In this document: positions 16,447-24,656 of the stretch, piece by piece
How the letters are laid out: every line of letters begins with the position of its first letter
Numbering within the stretch: the stretch's first letter is position 1
From: Candidatus Gastranaerophilales bacterium
GTDB taxonomy: Bacteria; Cyanobacteriota; Vampirovibrionia; Gastranaerophilales; Gastranaerophilaceae
DNA length: 64,000 nt
Reading direction: 5' to 3'
Assembly (NCBI GenBank): GCA_947626225.1
Contig: CANQRH010000003.1
Location: forward strand, 161,363 to 225,362
Notes under the pieces: generated by a model
Told to the model about the DNA's origin: nothing
Database searches by the model: none
The model's input: only the letters and a program-made list of their open reading frames with translations
Position numbers and translations under genes: made by a program

Positions 16447-18333
16447 TTAATACATTATATCGCCTACACCAAATGTAAAGTAACCGTTGGGGTTACCGTT
16501 ATCACCCGGATTGGTAAGCGGAATACCGTAATCGATAGATAACGGGCCCATTCCGGGAATATAGAATTTCAAACCGACACCGGCAGATACTGCATAGAGC
16601 GGTCTGTCATATATTTTATCCGTAATTGACGAATTGAAAATTTTACCTGCGTCAGCCCAGATTGTAAATCTTAAATTGTTTAAGAAGCTGATTCTTGTTC
16701 TGTCTAAGAAGGGAATTGGTGTTGCAAATTCCGCGCTGCCCATTACAAAAGCATCACCCGTACCTACACCGCTCATTTTGAAACCTCTGATAGTGTAAGG
16801 TCCGCCGAGTCTGTATGCCATTACTTCAGGCATATTGTCGCCGTGAATTTTTCCGCCTCCCTTTGCGGTAAATGATAATGAAGATTTTTTACCGATCGGA
16901 ATATATTGTTTAACCATACCGGTTAATTTTCCGTGCGTCTTGTCAAAACCGTCCAGTCCGAATTCTTCGTCAAATCTGAGGCTTGCCATTGTACCTTTTC
17001 TTGTAACGGCTCCGCCTTCTCTTGTATCATATAAAAGTGCGGGGCTTAAAGACAGGAACAATCCGCCGTCAAGTTGTCTTGCACGTTCGGAAATCGGTAT
17101 GTTATATCTTGAATACAAACCTCTGATTCTGTCGTAATCACCTTCCGAAACATCAACATTTTCAACACCCAGAGAGAATGTTCCCGTAACGTTTTTATTG
17201 TGTTTCATGCGGTGTGCAACGGTAGCTTCGGCACCAAGCCGTCTTTCAACCGCAAGCGGAACCTGATAGCTGCCGAAATCTCTGTAAAATATTTTGCTCA
17301 TCAAAGATGTATCCGCATTATAAAAATACGGTTTGAAATAACTCAATTCAGCCTGCAAATTCATACGTCTTTTTATTGATGAATCGTTCAAGATTACGCC
17401 GGTACCTGCCAAGCCGTTTAAAGATAACCTTTCACCTCTGCCTAAGAAGTTGTTATCGGATATACCCGCAGAACCGAATACACCGGTAACAGAGTCGATA
17501 CCGCCGCCTATTGAGATGTTTGCCGTTCTTTGTTCTTCCACATTTATTGTAATATCGTAGACATCAGGCTCATCAGTGGGTTCTATCTCTCTTGTTACAT
17601 CTTTAAATGCCTGAGTTGCATACAATCTTACCAAATCTTCTTTCAAAAGGTTTTCGTTATAAACCATTCCGGGTTCAATGAGTACGTTTCTTTCAATAAC
17701 GTAATCTTTGGTTTTTTCATTTCCCGCAATCATAATACGGTTTATTGTACCTTCTTTAATATTTATATTAACCGTACCGTCGGGATCATCGGACACGGAT
17801 TCAATTCTTGCAAGGATATATCCTTTTGAGCTGTAGCACTCCTGAATTTTTGCAATAGCATCATTAATCTGTTCTATATTTTGGGGTTTCCCCTTCATCG
17901 GTAACAGATAAGTAAGGATTTCATCCGTTGAAACTACCGTATTGCCTTCAATTGTATAATCCGTAATAGGTGCGTTTTCTTCAACGATAATTTTTAACGT
18001 AACCGTTCCGTCCGAATTGTTTACGGGAATAGCTTTCATTTGTTCGGTAAAGTATCCGGTTGCGTATATAGATTTCAAATCCTGCTGGAGAGCCTCTCTT
18101 GAATATGGGCTGCCCTCTTTTATACTCATCTGTTCAAGTATTGTAGAGGTATCAATGATATTGTTGCCTAAAATTTCAATACCTTTGATGGTTTTAACCT
18201 GTTCCGTAGTGCTGACAGATGCTGATGTGACGGGCGTTTGCTCCGAAGGTGCATCCTCGGCATAGCTTTTTATACAGCTTACCGACAATAAAAGGGCTAT
18301 TAAACAGATGTATATCTTATTTCCTGAATTCAA
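16447..18333 (-). CDS. bamA: Outer-membrane protein assembly factor BamA / Omp85
   Basis: 628-residue Omp85 protein. The N-terminus is a signal peptide (about 1-26). Three POTRA-type domains follow (about 45-115, 118-192 and 195-268), as in cyanobacterial Omp85 rather than the five of proteobacterial BamA. The C-terminal half is a 16-strand type beta-barrel with the GGPYTIRGF motif of loop 6 (near residue 525) and an aromatic C-terminal Tyr. It inserts beta-barrel proteins into the outer membrane. The start is TTG at 18333; AAGGTAG lies about 9 nt upstream, and no ATG precedes the signal peptide. skp follows 11 bases later. This gene is the strongest evidence here for an outer membrane. Confidence 0.92.
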   Translation of the reverse strand: MNSGNKIYICLIALLLSVSCIKSYAEDAPSEQTPVTSASVSTTEQVKTIKGIEILGNNIIDTSTILEQMSIKEGSPYSREALQQDLKSIYATGYFTEQMKAIPVNNSDGTVTLKIIVEENAPITDYTIEGNTVVSTDEILTYLLPMKGKPQNIEQINDAIAKIQECYSSKGYILARIESVSDDPDGTVNINIKEGTINRIMIAGNEKTKDYVIERNVLIEPGMVYNENLLKEDLVRLYATQAFKDVTREIEPTDEPDVYDITINVEEQRTANISIGGGIDSVTGVFGSAGISDNNFLGRGERLSLNGLAGTGVILNDSSIKRRMNLQAELSYFKPYFYNADTSLMSKIFYRDFGSYQVPLAVERRLGAEATVAHRMKHNKNVTGTFSLGVENVDVSEGDYDRIRGLYSRYNIPISERARQLDGGLFLSLSPALLYDTREGGAVTRKGTMASLRFDEEFGLDGFDKTHGKLTGMVKQYIPIGKKSSLSFTAKGGGKIHGDNMPEVMAYRLGGPYTIRGFKMSGVGTGDAFVMGSAEFATPIPFLDRTRISFLNNLRFTIWADAGKIFNSSITDKIYDRPLYAVSAGVGLKFYIPGMGPLSIDYGIPLTNPGDNGNPNGYFTFGVGDIMY

Positions 18334-18406
18334 AAAATTTCTACCTTAAATCTTCTATCGTTTCCAAAAATATTATATCATAAAAAAATATAAAAAAATA
18401 TCATTT

Positions 18407-19678
18407 TTATAGCGGAAGTTTTATACAAAATTCCGTTCGGACATTTTCTTCACTTTCAACGGTAATTTCACCGCCATGAGATTTTATTATTTGTCCTGAA
18501 AGGTAGAGTCCGAGCCCTGTTCCGATTTTTCTGAATTTTTTTGCCGAAGAATAATATTTGTTAAATATATGTTTAATTTCTTCCTTTGAAATTCCCTGTC
18601 CGTAATCTATAACGGAAATTGTTATGTATCCGGGGAGTTCGCCGGTTGTAATATCAATTTTTTCTTTTGTGTTGCTGTGCGATATTGCGTTTGATATTAA
18701 ATTTTTGATTACTCTTTCAAGTTGAATTGCATCTGCGGTAACTTTTATATCGCGCGAAGGCTTAAAGTTTATTTTTATTCCGGAATTGCTAGCAATCGGG
18801 CGTGTTTTTTCAACAATATTTTCCAGAAAAGCGTTCAGCATTATATTTTCTTTCCAAAGTTTGATGCCTGTTTCTTTTATTTGATAAGTTTCAAGGATTA
18901 TTTGAACGAGTTCAACAAGTTCTTGATTGGAATTTTTCATATTTAACAGAGCAATCTGTTGTTTTTCGCTTATTTTGCCGAATTTGCCGTCCAATAAAAA
19001 GTTTATTATATTTGATTCTGCGACTATCGGAACTTTGAGGTCATGTGTTAATGTTGCGACAAAATCTTCTTTAATCTTTTCGATTTCTCTTTCTGTTGTT
19101 ACATCTTTAATCAGGATAACAAATCTTTTTTTATCGTCATCAAGTGAAAGTTTTATGGAATTAATTACAAAATTATTTGTGGGAGTATGTTTTATAAAAA
19201 TGTCTTTATTTTTCAGCTTTTCTATCGGAGAATCATCCGATATTTGAATGAAGTCATAAATATTTTTTCCGATAACTTCATTACCTTTAGCTCCGAACCA
19301 TGAACAAATTTGGGGTGTTACTCTCAAGATGATATTTTTATCGTTGATTATTAAAATGCCGTCCGAAAGAGAGTTTATAACCGATTCAAGAAGTTTGTTC
19401 TGACGCATAAGTTCGGTTTGGTATTCATCAATCATTTTTTCTCTGTCGTTAAGAGTTTCGACCATTCTGTTAATACTTTCCGTAACATTGCTGTATGAAG
19501 GGTGTTTAATTCCGCTGATTTTGGTGGAAAGATTACCGTATCTTACCGAGTTAACGGTATTTGTGACCATGCCTAAATAATCGTTAATTTTTGACCAGCG
19601 TTTGTTTGTCTGTCTGGTTATAAAAAAAAGCAGTATAAATACAAGAAGTATGCCGAAATTAAAAGTAAACCAGAGCAT
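18407..19678 (-). CDS. Membrane-anchored PAS-containing sensor histidine kinase
   Basis: 423 residues. One membrane segment (about 4-22) is followed by a HAMP-like linker, a coiled coil, and a PAS domain (about 95-200, INSLSDGILIINDKNIILRVT). The HisKA helix carries the phospho-accepting His in THDLKVPI (about residue 213). The HATPase_c domain has an intact N box (VIKNLISNAISHSN), G1 box (VIDYGQGISKE) and G2 box (GTGLGLYLSGQII). With almost no periplasmic part, it probably senses through the PAS domain. AAAGG precedes the ATG. No response regulator is adjacent; the nearest, at 45073, has its own kinase. bamA follows after 73 bases, so they may or may not be co-transcribed. Confidence 0.9.
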   Translation of the reverse strand: MLWFTFNFGILLVFILLFFITRQTNKRWSKINDYLGMVTNTVNSVRYGNLSTKISGIKHPSYSNVTESINRMVETLNDREKMIDEYQTELMRQNKLLESVINSLSDGILIINDKNIILRVTPQICSWFGAKGNEVIGKNIYDFIQISDDSPIEKLKNKDIFIKHTPTNNFVINSIKLSLDDDKKRFVILIKDVTTEREIEKIKEDFVATLTHDLKVPIVAESNIINFLLDGKFGKISEKQQIALLNMKNSNQELVELVQIILETYQIKETGIKLWKENIMLNAFLENIVEKTRPIASNSGIKINFKPSRDIKVTADAIQLERVIKNLISNAISHSNTKEKIDITTGELPGYITISVIDYGQGISKEEIKHIFNKYYSSAKKFRKIGTGLGLYLSGQIIKSHGGEITVESEENVRTEFCIKLPL

Positions 19679-19732
19679 TTGTTTTAACCTTTCTTTATGA
19701 TAAAATTATAACAGATAAGGGATATTTTGTAT

Positions 19733-20209
19733 ATGCTTAAATTATCAAAAGACATAAAGATGATTATAACTGATTTTGACGGTGTTATTACGGATAACTG
19801 CGTTTATATAAACGATGATTTTTCCATGAGCAGAAGGATAAATTTTAAAGATATAATGGCTTATGCAATTTTAAAAAGGAACGGTTACAAAATCGGTATC
19901 ATTTCGGGTGAAAAAAATGCCGCAATAGAAACAATGGCAAAAAAGTTCGGACTTGATGAAGTTCATCAAAACATAAGAATAAAAATAGATGTATTAAAAG
20001 ATATTGTAAAAAGGCACAATTTAACGCAGGAAGAAATATTATATATAGGCGATGATATTAATGATATCGAATGTTTAAATTATGCAAAATACAAAGTTAC
20101 GGTTCCCCATGCCGCAGAGTCTGTAAAAGCCGTAAAAGGTATACAAGTTACGGAAAGTGAAGCCGGAGCCGGAGCATTCAGAGAGGTAGCGGATTGTTTA
20201 ACCCTATAA
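19733..20209 (+). CDS. kdsC: 3-deoxy-D-manno-octulosonate 8-phosphate phosphatase-type HAD enzyme
   Basis: Small HAD phosphatase without a cap domain, which removes phosphate from KDO-8-phosphate on the way to lipopolysaccharide. Motif I is TDFDGVITDN (nucleophile Asp), motif II is GIISGEK, and motif IV is YIGDDINDIEC. HAAESVKAV and GAGAFREVAD at the end are typical of KdsC. The 158-residue length fits. The start is taken at the ATG (19733), with AAGGGA 10 nt upstream; a TTG two codons earlier is possible. The next gene overlaps the end by 16 bases. A sialic-acid-type (NeuA-associated) HAD phosphatase is the alternative. Confidence 0.85.
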   Translation: MLKLSKDIKMIITDFDGVITDNCVYINDDFSMSRRINFKDIMAYAILKRNGYKIGIISGEKNAAIETMAKKFGLDEVHQNIRIKIDVLKDIVKRHNLTQEEILYIGDDINDIECLNYAKYKVTVPHAAESVKAVKGIQVTESEAGAGAFREVADCLTL

Positions 20210-21636
20210 AGAAAATAATTGAAAGAGTTAAGAAATTAAACAGCTCTGTTAATGAGTATAAAAAAGATACTATTATACAGTCTTTGCCCTCGCTTACATA
20301 CGTGAACAGAGCAAAGAAATTAATTGATAAAGGAATGCTTGAACAGGCTGAAAGTATATTAAGAGAGGCTCTTGAGCTTCCGCAGCAGGATGCTCTTGTT
20401 TATAAATATCTCGGGCTGGTGTGTGAAAAACAGAACAAATTTGATTTGGCTGAAGAATATTTTGTCCAATCCGCAAAGCTTAATCCGCAGGACAAAATTA
20501 TCTGGCAGAAACTCGGATTTACTTATATCTCGCTTAAAAAATATGAGCAGGCACAAAAAGCGTTTGAAAATGCAAATAAAATTCAGGCAGGAAATACCGA
20601 TAATTACACCGGCTGGGGCATGTCGCTTTTAAGGCAGAACAAGTTTACGGAAGCACATGAAAAGCTTGAAACCGCTACAAAACTTGACAAATATAACTTG
20701 TGGGCGCTGTTTTTGTGCGCGGTAACGGAAATAAAGCTTCAAATGTATGATGAAGCCGATGCAAAACTTTCTTTTCTTACAAAAGTTTCCCCGAATGTCG
20801 CAAATTTTGTTGAGTACGCACATTTGAAACTTTTGAAAAAAGATTATGAAAATGCATCTTACCATGCGGGTAAAGCCGTGTCGCTTAATCCCGAATTTCT
20901 TCCCGCATATACCCTTTTAGGGGAAATTTATACAAATATGTATGACAGAGAAAATTCATTGAAGCAGTTTGAAATCGCAAACGAAAAAGGGTTGAAAACT
21001 TTTGATTTTTATTTTCATTACGGCAGAGCGCTTAACAGGTTTGAAAAATATTCTCGGGCAAAAGAAATGCTTTTAAAGGCTTATGAAATCAATCCGGAGC
21101 CTGTTTATGCGGATTTAGCCGTGTGCTTGGCAATGCTTGATGAAGATGCTTCGCAATATATAAATTCCGCACCCGAAAAAACAAGTCTTGCGCAAGGGAT
21201 TATACAATACAAATCGGGTGATTATGAAAAAGCCGTAAAACTTTTAAAATCCTGCGAAGAAACCGCACTCAGCAATTATTTTCTTGCAAAGTGTTATGAA
21301 AAACTCGGAAACATCTCAAAAGCCGGTGAGTATTATGAAGCTTCCGTTACAAAATATTCCGGCATGGCGGTAATTGATTACATAAATTATCTTATATCAC
21401 GCGAAAATTATGATACCGCAAGGCTCAAATTACGAAAAGCATTGAAAAACAACAAAGATGACGTGAAGCTTTTAAATCTGATGTTTTTTGTAAATTATAA
21501 ACTTGCCAAGGATAATGTTTGTGAATATAATATTAAAGAAGCTTTGGCTTCGGCTGAAAAAATAGAAAATCCGGACTTGTTTGAATACCCCGAACTCAAG
21601 CAGGAATTGACGGAACTGATGAGATTTCAAAATTGA
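20194..21636 (+). CDS. Tetratricopeptide repeat protein
   Basis: 480 residues, built from about ten TPR units of 34 residues starting near residue 45 (for example AYKYLGLVCEKQNKFDLAEEYF-type helices and GWGMSLLRQNKFTEAHEKLE). No signal peptide or membrane segment is seen, so it probably acts in the cytoplasm as a protein-interaction scaffold; the partner is unknown. The start is TTG at 20194, inside the kdsC 3' end, with GAGAGGTAG just upstream. Its stop overlaps the lysC start (TTGA), so kdsC, this gene and lysC are translationally linked. The operon does not reveal a shared pathway. A later start is possible but would lose only non-repeat sequence. Confidence 0.85.
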   Translation: MFNPIKKIIERVKKLNSSVNEYKKDTIIQSLPSLTYVNRAKKLIDKGMLEQAESILREALELPQQDALVYKYLGLVCEKQNKFDLAEEYFVQSAKLNPQDKIIWQKLGFTYISLKKYEQAQKAFENANKIQAGNTDNYTGWGMSLLRQNKFTEAHEKLETATKLDKYNLWALFLCAVTEIKLQMYDEADAKLSFLTKVSPNVANFVEYAHLKLLKKDYENASYHAGKAVSLNPEFLPAYTLLGEIYTNMYDRENSLKQFEIANEKGLKTFDFYFHYGRALNRFEKYSRAKEMLLKAYEINPEPVYADLAVCLAMLDEDASQYINSAPEKTSLAQGIIQYKSGDYEKAVKLLKSCEETALSNYFLAKCYEKLGNISKAGEYYEASVTKYSGMAVIDYINYLISRENYDTARLKLRKALKNNKDDVKLLNLMFFVNYKLAKDNVCEYNIKEALASAEKIENPDLFEYPELKQELTELMRFQN

Positions 21637-22901
21637 AAAAGATAATAGTACAAAAATTCGGCGGAACATCGGTTGCTGATACAGAAAAAATAAAAAATGC
21701 CGCAAAAATAGCGATAAAAGAAAAAGAAAACGGCAATGACGTTGTCGTAGTTGTTTCTGCCATGGGACATACAACGGACTTCCTTGTTAAAATGGCTAAA
21801 GAACTCAGTTCCCATCCTTCGGATCGTGAAATGGATATGCTTTTATCTACGGGTGAAGGTGTTTCAATTGCGCTTCTTACAATGGCAATTCAGGCTCAAG
21901 GATATGATGCGGTAAGCTTTAATGCCATGCAAATCGGCATAATGACGGAAAAAATTCATTCCAAAGCAAGAATTATTGATATTCATACCGAAAAACTGCG
22001 AAAAAACCTTAATGAAGGTAAAATTATTGTTGTGGCAGGTTTTCAGGGAATAACCGAGGACGGAGAAATTACAACACTAGGACGCGGCGGCTCGGATACT
22101 TCCGCCGTGGCTCTCGCTTCCGCTTTGAATGCCGAAAGATGCGATATATATACCGATGTAGAAGGTGTGTATACAACCGATCCCAGGATAGTTCCCAAAG
22201 CATCAAAACTTAAATCCGTATCTTACGATGAAATGCTTGAGCTTGCACATGCGGGAGCTAATGTACTTCACCCGCGCAGTGTGGAAACGGCTAAGCATTA
22301 TAATGTTCCCCTTCGTGTAAGAAGCAGTTTTAATACGGATAATGAAGGTACTTTAATATTAGGAGTTGAAAAGATGGAGATTTATAAACCCGTAACAGGT
22401 GTAGCCAGCGATTTGTCTCAGGCAAGAATTGTGGTTTGCGATGTCCCCGATAAACCGGGCGTTGCGGCTAAGTTGTTTTCCAAACTTGCACATGAAAATA
22501 TTTCCGTGGATATGATTATTCAGTCTTATGCAAGAAAAGTATCAAACACCAACGACATAGCGTTTACCGTAAATCTTGATGATGTGCCGGGAACGGTTTC
22601 GGCACTGGAAAGTTTAAAATCGGAAATCGGGTTCAATGGTGAAATACAAACAAATAATGATATCGCAAAAGTGTCAATAGTCGGTGCGGGCATGATTGAC
22701 CGCCCCGGTGTTGCTTCCATGATGTTTGAAGCATTGGCGGAACAAGGAATAAACATAAAAATGATTTCAACAAGCGAAATCAAAATAAGTTGTCTTGTTG
22801 ATAAATCCGATGCCGATAAAGCCGTAAAAGCTTTGCATAACGTATTTGAACTGGCATGTGATAAAACGGCGGAAGTAAAAGGCGATTTGCCGGATGTATA
22901 A
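21633..22901 (+). CDS. lysC: Aspartate kinase (monofunctional)
   Basis: Phosphorylates aspartate, the first step to lysine, threonine, methionine and diaminopimelate. The amino-acid kinase domain (about 1-245) has VQKFGGTSVAD at the start, STGEGVSIALL, TTLGRGGSDTSAV and YTDVEGVYTTDPR. Two ACT domains follow (about 268-330 and 345-405), where lysine or threonine feedback binding is expected. At 422 residues it is the monofunctional form, with no homoserine dehydrogenase fused. The start is TTG at 21633, overlapping the TPR stop (TTGA); no upstream in-frame ATG is available. A weak hairpin follows. Confidence 0.94.
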   Translation: MKKIIVQKFGGTSVADTEKIKNAAKIAIKEKENGNDVVVVVSAMGHTTDFLVKMAKELSSHPSDREMDMLLSTGEGVSIALLTMAIQAQGYDAVSFNAMQIGIMTEKIHSKARIIDIHTEKLRKNLNEGKIIVVAGFQGITEDGEITTLGRGGSDTSAVALASALNAERCDIYTDVEGVYTTDPRIVPKASKLKSVSYDEMLELAHAGANVLHPRSVETAKHYNVPLRVRSSFNTDNEGTLILGVEKMEIYKPVTGVASDLSQARIVVCDVPDKPGVAAKLFSKLAHENISVDMIIQSYARKVSNTNDIAFTVNLDDVPGTVSALESLKSEIGFNGEIQTNNDIAKVSIVGAGMIDRPGVASMMFEALAEQGINIKMISTSEIKISCLVDKSDADKAVKALHNVFELACDKTAEVKGDLPDV

Positions 22902-22906
22902 AAAAA

Positions 22907-22924
22907 AGGAGCCGGAGGGCTCCT
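22907..22924 (+). terminator. Hairpin after lysC, without a clear U tract
   Basis: Stem AGGAGCC / GGCTCCT with a 4-base loop, 6 bases after the lysC stop. The following bases are not T-rich, so termination may be weak or factor-assisted. Confidence 0.5.
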
Positions 22925-23060
22925 GTTGGAATTAAGAATAGCTGGAAGTATGAAAAAGATTTAGTATCTTTATTTAATCCAATAAGTGTAAATCCTACAA
23001 TTGCCCTGTCGGGTAATATTTAAAATTTTTAAGGATAATAAAAAATAAATCGAATTCGGA

Positions 23061-23159
23061 ATGAAAATAAATAGCATGTCGTACGAAAGTATAGACTTTG
23101 GTAGAATAAGTGGAAAGTTTACACTTTATCTTAAAACGCAATACACCAGCGTATTTTAG
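23061..23159 (+). CDS. Possible 32-residue small protein or gene remnant with MKIN...FG N-terminus
   Basis: An open frame from ATG at 23061 to TAG at 23157-23159. It begins MKINSM and reaches DFGRISGKF, echoing the MKIN...SFG start of the protein encoded just downstream at 23274. No convincing Shine-Dalgarno precedes it. It could be a small lineage-specific protein, a truncated relative of the downstream gene, or chance. Confidence 0.25.
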   Translation: MKINSMSYESIDFGRISGKFTLYLKTQYTSVF

Positions 23160-23187
23160 TCAGGTTTACAAAATTTAACAAAAGGGG

Positions 23188-23216
23188 TTGACAAATAAAA
23201 TTAACTGATATATAGT
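23188..23216 (+). promoter_or_regulatory. Near-consensus sigma-70 promoter for the gene at 23274
   Basis: TTGACA (23188-23193), exactly 17 nt, TATAGT (23211-23216). It is one of the best consensus matches in the window. Confidence 0.75.
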
Positions 23217-23230
23217 AAAAATGTTAAATG

Positions 23231-23249
23231 AAGTGTTAATTAAACACTT
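23231..23249 (+). promoter_or_regulatory. 19-base perfect palindrome in the leader of the gene at 23274
   Basis: AAGTGTT AATTA AACACTT: 7-base arms around a 5-base AT centre, starting 15 bases after the -10 box and 25 bases before the start codon. It could be a repressor operator or an mRNA hairpin. Confidence 0.5.
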
Positions 23250-23273
23250 AATAAAAACAGAGAGGTATTAAAA

Positions 23274-23555
23274 ATGAAAATCAACCCCGTAAAATTTAAT
23301 AATATAAAACCTATTTCTTTTGGCGAAGGCAACCTTAATAACTTAACCCCGAGTATAGGTATCCTCGCTTTACAAAACCCCAATGCGAAGATTAATTTTG
23401 AAAATGATTTGAACCGTTCGCAAAAGGCTGACGTTGTTCAATCCCCGTTTTTCAAAGCTGTAGGTGCAAAACTTCGCAAGACTTATAATATACTATTTTC
23501 ACCCGATTATGAAAGTTCAAGACCGAATACCAAACATATTATGTATCTTGTTTAA
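23274..23555 (+). CDS. Small lineage-specific protein with MKIN...SFG N-terminus
   Basis: 93 residues, function unknown. It starts MKINPVKFNNIKPISFGEG, the type of N-terminus shared by many Gastranaerophilales proteins; whether it is a targeting signal is not known. The remainder is polar with a basic patch (AKLRKTY) and no membrane segment. GAGAGG lies about 7 nt before the ATG. It has its own strong promoter with a palindrome in the leader, and its own terminator, so it is transcribed alone and is likely to be regulated and well expressed. Confidence 0.7.
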   Translation: MKINPVKFNNIKPISFGEGNLNNLTPSIGILALQNPNAKINFENDLNRSQKADVVQSPFFKAVGAKLRKTYNILFSPDYESSRPNTKHIMYLV

Positions 23556-23573
23556 AACTTCATAACAAAATTT

Positions 23574-23602
23574 GAAAAAAGGCACTCCGGTGCCTTTTTT
23601 TG
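23574..23602 (+). terminator. Terminator of the gene at 23274
   Basis: Stem AAAAAAGGCAC / GTGCCTTTTTTT with a short TCCG loop and a T tract. Confidence 0.88.
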
Positions 23603-23606
23603 TTTG

Positions 23607-23633
23607 TAAAGATTTGTAAATACATGCCGAAAA
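23607..23633 (+). promoter_or_regulatory. Sigma-28 (FliA)-like promoter upstream of the gene at 23712
   Basis: TAAAGATT (23607-23614), exactly 11 nt, GCCGAAAA (23626-23633). The enteric sigma-28 consensus is TAAAGTTT-N11-GCCGATAA, so each box matches 7 of 8 at the right spacing. A flagellar cluster is present in this window, which makes a FliA regulon plausible. Confidence 0.45.
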
Positions 23634-23638
23634 AAAAG

Positions 23639-23678
23639 GCAATTTTTCGGGAATGAAATACTTAATTAATATATAAGG
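23639..23678 (+). promoter_or_regulatory. Candidate shared promoter box (GCAATTTTT ... TATAAGG)
   Basis: GCAATTTTT at 23639-23647, then GAAATACTTAATTAAT and TATAAGG. It closely parallels the region at 12209-12247, including a shared AATACTT; compare also 52986. Confidence 0.4.
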
Positions 23679-23711
23679 AATATATAGGATAAATATAAGG
23701 GAGGATCTCTC

Positions 23712-23951
23712 ATGGCTATAGGAGCTGAGGATTATATTGACCAGCTGTTGGTCAAAAAATATGCGGAAGAAAAAGTTGATAACCATGATAACATGGAATC
23801 AATGATTGATCCCGAAAAAATGATGGGCGCAATGAATGATTACGCAAGCATGTACCGCCACATGATGACATTGAAGCAGAGATTAAATATTGCCTGCTAC
23901 GCAATCAATGCAAGAACCGCCCGATATACCAAAACGCAGGCAAGGAGATAA
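23712..23951 (+). CDS. Small unknown protein
   Basis: 79 residues; no family recognised. The N-terminal half is acidic (AEDYIDQLL, NHDNMESMIDPEKMMGAMNDY) and Met-rich. The C-terminal half is basic and helical (TLKQRLNIACYAINARTARYTKTQARR-type sequence). There is no signal peptide or membrane segment. Size and charge split would suit a small structural, chaperone-like or regulatory protein. GGGAGG lies 7 nt before the ATG. A sigma-28-like promoter and a box shared with two other unknown genes lie upstream, so a link to motility is possible but unproven. Confidence 0.7.
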   Translation: MAIGAEDYIDQLLVKKYAEEKVDNHDNMESMIDPEKMMGAMNDYASMYRHMMTLKQRLNIACYAINARTARYTKTQARR

Positions 23952-24016
23952 TTTTCCGTTCTTGTTTTCTTAAAGTTATATTTGAGTTATAATATAACTA
24001 AGAAAGTGAGAATAGC

Positions 24017-24607
24017 ATGGCGGGAAAAATTATCCTGGCTTCTTCTTCTCCCAGAAGAGCCGATATTCTGAAAGAACACAAATTAGAATTTGAAATCATG
24101 CCGTCTCCGTACAAAGAGGAACATACGACGACGGTATTTTCTTTTGATTATATCGAAAAAATTGCGTACAACAAAGCGAAAGCGGTTGCCGAGCTTGTAA
24201 AAGAACCTGCAATTATTATCGGTGCAGATACTATGGTTGTATTGGACGGGGAAATATTGGGAAAACCCAAAGATGAGGATGATGCATTAAAAATGCTGAA
24301 AAGACTTGTTGCTTGTGCGCATAAGGTAATTACAAGTATAGTTCTCATTGATACGGGTACCGGCAGATATTTGAAAAGTTCCACAACGAGCCGTGTTATA
24401 TTTTCCGATTTAAAAGACAGTCAGTTAAGAAGCTATATAAGAAATTTCAAACCGCTGGACAAAGCCGGAGCATACGGTATTCAGGAAATGCCGCAAGGAT
24501 TTATAATGTCTTACAGCGGAGATATGGAAAATATTATGGGGTTGAGTTACAGAGTTTTGGAAAAAATGCTTGAAGTTATTCAAACCGAAAAACCTCAAAA
24601 AAATTAA
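24017..24607 (+). CDS. maf: Maf-type nucleoside triphosphate pyrophosphatase
   Basis: House-cleaning enzyme that hydrolyses dTTP, UTP or modified nucleotides to monophosphates. The family start IILASSSPRRADIL (residues 4-17), the GADTMVVLDGEILGKP catalytic block (about 73-88) and the KAGAYGIQ motif (about 150) are all present. The 196-residue length is usual. The catalytic Asp of GADT is intact. Substrate class (dTTP/UTP versus m7GTP) is not certain from sequence alone. AAAGTGAG precedes the ATG. It is transcribed after the gene at 23712 (65-base gap) and ends at a strong terminator. Confidence 0.92.
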   Translation: MAGKIILASSSPRRADILKEHKLEFEIMPSPYKEEHTTTVFSFDYIEKIAYNKAKAVAELVKEPAIIIGADTMVVLDGEILGKPKDEDDALKMLKRLVACAHKVITSIVLIDTGTGRYLKSSTTSRVIFSDLKDSQLRSYIRNFKPLDKAGAYGIQEMPQGFIMSYSGDMENIMGLSYRVLEKMLEVIQTEKPQKN

Positions 24608-24611
24608 CAGC

Positions 24612-24643
24612 AAAAAAAACGGCGGTTTATCCGCCGTTTTTTT
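24612..24643. terminator. Bidirectional terminator between maf and the pseudopilin gene
   Basis: Stem AAACGGCGG / CCGCCGTTT with a TTTAT loop, flanked by A and T tracts. Confidence 0.9.
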
Positions 24644-24656
24644 ATTTATTTTTGAC

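Larger units (their letters stand above)
22925..23273. other. 349-base region between lysC and the gene at 23274
   Basis: Holds a possible 32-codon open frame (23061), a consensus promoter (23188) and a 19-base palindrome (23231). The first ~130 bases show no feature I can support. Confidence 0.5.
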
